DNA from: Lentisphaeria bacterium
Lineage (GTDB): Bacteria > Verrucomicrobiota > Lentisphaeria > Victivallales > Victivallaceae
DNA: 54,462 nucleotides
Direction: 5' to 3'
Assembly (NCBI GenBank): GCA_017508135.1
Contig: JAFVZN010000026.1
Coordinates: 1 to 54,462 of the forward strand
Position numbers and translations under genes: made by a program. Below the pieces are notes generated by a model. It saw only the letters and a list, made by a program, of their open reading frames with translations. It was not told where the DNA came from and searched no databases. Positions 51,514-54,462 of this stretch are shown one piece after another; the first letter of the stretch is position 1; each line of letters begins with the position of its first letter.

Positions 51514-52790
51514 GGTTGTACACTTTCTTTTATGGAAACTCCAAGTCGGGAAAAATCATCGGCAAACGCCGGATATGTCACCTGACAACATTCACCATCC
51601 TTGATGAGTGTCGTTCCCTCTGCACCCAATGCCGCCACGGTCAACGCCATGGCGATACGGTGGTCGCCGTAACTGTCGGTCAACGCACCGTGCAGAGTTT
51701 TGCCGCCATGGATTATCATGCCGTCATCAAGCTCCTCTATTTCTGCGCCCATTTTGCGCAGTTCTCCGGTCATGCAGGCGATGCGGTCGCACTCTTTCAA
51801 ACGCGCCTGCGGAACATTTGCCAGATGGGTCTCCCCCTGAGCGTAACAGCCCAGCACCGCCATGAGCGGCAGTGCATCCGGGGTTGCGTTCAAATCGAAA
51901 GTCCCTCCTTTGAGCGCGGATCTGCGGACGACGACTTCACCGTTATCGACGGTTATATCGCCGTTCATGGCGCGGACATGATCGAAAACTTTTTTATCTC
52001 CCTGCAAATCGTCAAAGTCCAGATTGGCAATACGGACCTCTTTCCCTGCGATGACACCGGCTCCCAGCGGGAATGCCGCCGTGGAGAAATCCGCCGGAAT
52101 GATCCGGGAAAATGGTTGATAATGCTGGTTGCCCGGAATTTCAAAATGAAGAAGGTCGTCCGTGTATTTTACACAAATACCGCACCGTTTCAGCCAGTCC
52201 AGGGTGATGCGTACATAATCGGCTTCGTTGAGAAAATCCAATGTCAGAACGGAATCGTTTTCCGCCATGACCAGAGCCATCAGAAGTGCCGTCAGATATT
52301 GGCTGGTCGTTCCGTCCACTTGGGTTGAACCGCCTTGAAGCGGACCGGTGACAGAAAGCGGAGCAAAGCCGTTGGTGCTGGAACACTCTGCTCCGAGCGC
52401 ACTCAAAGCGGCAAGTTCTCCTGCCATTATCCGGGTCCGCAAAGAGGAGTCGCCGTCAAAGGTGACCCTGTTTTTGCCCAGCGCGGAAACGGCGGTGATT
52501 ATCCGCATGGTGGTCCCGGAGTTTCCGAGGTCGATGGTTCCGGCATTGGCGGTGAAATTTTTTCCGCAGCCGGTTATCTGCCAGAGAGAGGGTGTTTCAT
52601 TGATCGTTGCGCCGAGGGCACGGGCGGCGGCGAGGGCGCTGCGGGTGTCGGCAGAATAAAGCGGAGCGTGTATCTCCGAAGTTCCTTCGGCAAGCAGTGC
52701 GGCGACCACCGCCCGGATGGTGTGGCTTTTGGAACCCGGAACGGCAATGCGGCCGGATAATTGTGAACAGGGGGAAATTTTCCAGATCAT
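51510..52790 (-). CDS. aroA: 3-phosphoshikimate 1-carboxyvinyltransferase (EPSP synthase)
   Basis: Adds enolpyruvate from phosphoenolpyruvate to shikimate-3-phosphate. 426 residues, standard length. Signatures: GSKSHTIRAVVAALLAEG (19-36), LGNSGTTMRIITAVSAL near 87, DGDSSLRTR near 110, and SYGDHRIAMALTVAALGAEG near 382. GNSGTT replaces the more common GNAGTA/T; changes in this loop affect glyphosate binding, so sensitivity cannot be assumed. GGAGG lies 7 bases before the ATG. It follows aroF by 60 bases and overlaps the fusion gene by 4 bases. Confidence 0.95.
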   Translation of the reverse strand: MIWKISPCSQLSGRIAVPGSKSHTIRAVVAALLAEGTSEIHAPLYSADTRSALAAARALGATINETPSLWQITGCGKNFTANAGTIDLGNSGTTMRIITAVSALGKNRVTFDGDSSLRTRIMAGELAALSALGAECSSTNGFAPLSVTGPLQGGSTQVDGTTSQYLTALLMALVMAENDSVLTLDFLNEADYVRITLDWLKRCGICVKYTDDLLHFEIPGNQHYQPFSRIIPADFSTAAFPLGAGVIAGKEVRIANLDFDDLQGDKKVFDHVRAMNGDITVDNGEVVVRRSALKGGTFDLNATPDALPLMAVLGCYAQGETHLANVPQARLKECDRIACMTGELRKMGAEIEELDDGMIIHGGKTLHGALTDSYGDHRIAMALTVAALGAEGTTLIKDGECCQVTYPAFADDFSRLGVSIKESVQP

Positions 52791-52850
52791 TGGATGGCCT
52801 CCATTTTTATTTTGCGTTTTTTCCGGTGACAGTTGCGGACATTTTTCATT

Positions 52851-53858
52851 TCAATCTTCCTGCATGATTTTTTTCAAAGAGGTGAGTTTTTTCGCCAGCT
52901 TGTCGAAGCTCTCCGGAGTAAGGCTCTGGGGGCCGTCACACTTGGCTTTGGAGGGGTCGTTGTGTACTTCGATCATCAAACCGTCAGCACCGGCGGCTAC
53001 TGCTGCCATGGAGAGCGGAGAGACGAAATCCGCGATCCCGGCCGCGTGGCTGGGGTCGATCACGACCGGCAGATGGGAAAGTTTCTTGAGTGCCGGAACC
53101 GCAGAGATATCCAGAGTGTTCCGGGTGTAGGTTTCAAAGGTACGCACACCGCGTTCGCAGAGGATGACCTGATCGTTGCCGAAAGCCATGATGTATTCCG
53201 CACTCATCAACAGTTCCTGATAGGTGCTGGCAAGACCGCGTTTGAGCAAAACCGGCTTGCCTGAGCGACCCAGCTGCTTGAGCAGTTCAAAGTTCTGCAT
53301 ATTGCGGGCACCGACCTGAATGATGTCGATCTCGTCGAAGAGGTCAAGCTGTGACAGATCCATGATTTCGGTCACGATCGGAAGTCCGGTATCCTTTTTG
53401 GCTTCAAGGAGAAGTTTGATGCCTTCTTCGCGCATTCCCTGGAAGGCATAGGGGGAAGTGCGGGGTTTGAACGCGCCGCCGCGCAGGATTTTTGCTCCGG
53501 AATTTTTCACATCGCGGGCAACGGAGATGATCTGTTCTTCGCTCTCGACCGAACAGGGACCGGCGATGAGGGTGAGGGAATTGCCGCCGATGACGGCATC
53601 GCCGACGGTGATAACGGTGTCCATCGGATGAAATTTCCGGTTGGCGTTTTTGAAAGGTTCCTGGATGCGTCGGACTGCTTCGACGATTTTCAGCTGGGAG
53701 AGGCTTTCGATGTCGATCCGGGTGGTGTCGCCGACCAATCCCATGATGGTCTGATGTACACCTTCGGTGATGTGCGGAGTGACACCGTGGGATTTTACCA
53801 TCTCAGCCAGTGTGTTCAGTTCTTGTGCTGTCGTGTTCTCTTTCAGAATAATAATCAT
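52851..53858 (-). CDS. aroF: 3-deoxy-7-phosphoheptulonate synthase (DAHP synthase, type I beta)
   Basis: First step of the shikimate pathway: phosphoenolpyruvate plus erythrose-4-phosphate gives DAHP. The 335 residues follow the Thermotoga-type layout: an N-terminal ferredoxin-like regulatory domain (about 1-68, MIIILKENTTAQELNTL to VEAVRRI), which in that type binds Tyr or Phe, then the catalytic barrel. Motifs: LIAGPCSVES near 94, RGGAFKPRTSPYAFQG near 120, QVGARNMQNFELL near 180 and VIDPSHAAG near 268. The ATG at 53858 follows GGGA only weakly. It is the first enzyme gene of the operon, behind the attenuator, so it may be controlled at both enzyme and RNA level. Confidence 0.95.
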   Translation of the reverse strand: MIIILKENTTAQELNTLAEMVKSHGVTPHITEGVHQTIMGLVGDTTRIDIESLSQLKIVEAVRRIQEPFKNANRKFHPMDTVITVGDAVIGGNSLTLIAGPCSVESEEQIISVARDVKNSGAKILRGGAFKPRTSPYAFQGMREEGIKLLLEAKKDTGLPIVTEIMDLSQLDLFDEIDIIQVGARNMQNFELLKQLGRSGKPVLLKRGLASTYQELLMSAEYIMAFGNDQVILCERGVRTFETYTRNTLDISAVPALKKLSHLPVVIDPSHAAGIADFVSPLSMAAVAAGADGLMIEVHNDPSKAKCDGPQSLTPESFDKLAKKLTSLKKIMQED

Positions 53859-53895
53859 TTTTTTTGTCCCGTATAATAATAGTTGTTTTTTTATT

Positions 53896-53938
53896 AAAAG
53901 AAAGAACCCCGCCGGAAAATTTTATTTCAGCGGGGTTC
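53896..53938 (-). terminator. Attenuator terminator before aroF
   Basis: On the minus strand GAACCCCGC (53938-53930), a 17-base loop, GCGGGGTTC (53912-53904), then TTTCTTTT (53903-53896). It is a perfect 9-bp GC-rich stem with a U-tract, located 38 bases before aroF and after the leader peptide stop. With no gene of normal size upstream in this strand, it is best read as a leader terminator of the aro operon. Confidence 0.85.
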
Positions 53939-54000
53939 GGAAAACTTATACTGTATATGTCAGAACTGTTTCAAGCCGGCAACAACCTTTCCGCCCCGCT
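53929..54000 (-). promoter_or_regulatory. Antiterminator pairing of the aro leader
   Basis: On the minus strand AGCGGGG (54000-53994) directly followed by CGGAAA (53993-53988) can pair with TTTCCG (53943-53938) and CCCCGCT (53935-53929), with two unpaired A residues (53937-53936). These 13 base pairs use up the 5' arm of the terminator, so only one of the two structures can form. The upstream half lies within codons 20-25 of the leader peptide, so a moving ribosome would block it. Confidence 0.75.
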
Positions 54001-54061
54001 TTCTAAAGTAAAAAGCAAAGCAGCTGATAAAGTAAAAAAAGTTGTTGTTGATATAACTCAT
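53960..54061 (-). CDS. Leader peptide of the aromatic amino acid operon
   Basis: A 33-residue peptide, MSYINNNFFYFISCFAFYF followed by RKRGGKVVAGLKQF. Residues 8-19 are FFYFISCFAFYF: six Phe and two Tyr in twelve codons, with no Trp. It starts 41 bases after the -10 box and ends 22 bases before the terminator stem. No strong ribosome binding site precedes the ATG; an in-frame GTG three codons earlier is an alternative. Known attenuation leaders such as PheL are built the same way: when charged Phe- or Tyr-tRNA is short, the ribosome stops in this run. Codons 20-25 encode the antiterminator strand, so a ribosome that reads through masks it and lets the terminator form. The regulatory role is inference from this arrangement. 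Confidence 0.75.
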   Translation of the reverse strand: MSYINNNFFYFISCFAFYFRKRGGKVVAGLKQF

Positions 54062-54101
54062 AGTCTGCACTTTTTTATGACTTTGAAAAATCACTGTACC
54101 T

Positions 54102-54129
54102 AATATAACATGAATCACCTGGATTTCAA
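54102..54129 (-). promoter_or_regulatory. Promoter of the aromatic amino acid operon
   Basis: Minus strand: TTGAAA (54129-54124), 16-bp spacer, TATATT (54107-54102). Transcription would start near 54095, giving a leader of about 237 bases that carries the leader peptide, the antiterminator and the terminator. Confidence 0.75.
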
Positions 54130-54183
54130 GTTGAATTTTCAAAAAAAACTCAAGGAATATCCAAAAGGAGCCAAATTTTATAT

Positions 54184-54462
54184 TTTGTTATTGTCTCATT
54201 TCTGGTGAAATCAAAACTTCGGCGGTGCATTGCGGCAATCTCGCGCCTTGCGTCGCTCGCCGCTCGTGCTTCGCACTCGACGGTTGCAGTCGATTTTCCG
54301 GAGACCTCGCTCTGCGGCATTCCGCGCACCTTCCGCCTTACTCATGCCTTGAGTATGGTAGTTGTTTAATACTTCAAAAAATCTCCCTGCGGCGGCGGGA
54401 GAGCCGCCTCGCTGCTCGTGCTTCGCACTCGACGGTTGCAGTCGATTTTCCGGAGACCTCGC
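54184..54462 (+). repeat. Modular dispersed repeat, two partial copies at the right edge
   Basis: 54184-54224 repeats 787-826. Then comes a variant block (GCGGCAATCTCGCGCCTTG, from about 54231) related to the reverse complement of 88-139, the shared CTCGTGCTTCGCACTCGACG/GCAGTCGATTTTCCGGAG block, and CATGCCTTGAGTATGGTA. A second copy of the CTCCCTGCGGCGGCGGGAG block begins near 54385 and runs off the window. No gene is visible in 54143-54462. Confidence 0.75.

Noticed and set aside
53896-53938. Reading the hairpin before aroF as an ordinary terminator of an upstream gene
   Set aside because: No normal-sized gene is visible upstream on that strand within the window, and a promoter and an alternative pairing lie in between; an attenuator explains all parts.
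53960-54142. 60-codon version of the leader peptide frame
   Set aside because: Its start at 54142 lies upstream of the -35 box at 54124-54129, so the mRNA would not contain it; the 33-residue form is preferred.
54184-54462. CRISPR array
   Set aside because: The repeated blocks are long, uneven and not separated by spacers of constant size.

Overview
The window reads as chromosomal DNA of a Gram-negative bacterium of the PVC group, most likely Lentisphaerota (Victivallis-like). The signs are two short FTLIELLV-type pseudopilins with a C-terminal H-x9-DG-like motif, two DUF4838-type secreted proteins, a TIGR04073-type (exosortase-associated) protein and several TIM-barrel sugar isomerases, next to LspA, PlsY and an RND pump. 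This placement is inference from gene content. There is no rRNA, tRNA, CRISPR array or phage.

Layout. 1-1000: a lone small membrane protein between copies of a modular GC-rich repeat. 1-14 kb: housekeeping genes, namely a sigma-70 factor with purU, mfd, a PHP phosphoesterase, an L,D-transpeptidase/accA/short argA/amidase operon, an exported metallo-beta-lactamase-fold protein, ybaK and an M24 peptidase. 14-19 kb: plsY, the TIGR04073 gene and a ychF-dksA-lspA-nnrDE cluster. 19-24.5 kb: a marR-adaptor-RND pump operon with a fourth exported coiled-coil gene, followed by a 127-bp tandem repeat. 25-34 kb: a sugar oxidoreductase, a large glycosidase-like protein, an isomerase, panB, a DMT transporter and a BspA-type leucine-rich-repeat protein with an Asp/Tyr/Cys tail. 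34-47 kb: a glycan-use island with an AraC regulator facing a pseudopilin/DUF4838/CBM-like/rhamnosidase-like operon, an isomerase/phosphoesterase pair, and a second DUF4838 plus pseudopilin pair. 47-54.2 kb: an aromatic amino acid operon, aroF-aroA-(aroB-tyrA-aroK)-pheA-GNAT. 54.2 kb to the end: the modular repeat again.

The most striking region is the aromatic operon. A single 843-residue protein appears to join dehydroquinate synthase, prephenate dehydrogenase and shikimate kinase. Ahead of aroF lies what looks like a complete transcription attenuator: a promoter, a 33-residue leader peptide with eight Phe/Tyr among residues 8-19, a 13-bp antiterminator with a 2-nt bulge, and a 9-bp GC-rich terminator hairpin with a U-tract. 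It would let Phe/Tyr supply set expression of the pathway that makes both.

The second striking feature is shared by the two pseudopilins. Each carries the same in-frame cassette of about 180 bp that duplicates the FTLIELLV pilin motif and contains a long perfect hairpin, with compensating base changes between the two copies. Across the window I also see a recurring promoter form, TTGAAA or TTGCAA, 16-17 bp, TATATT.
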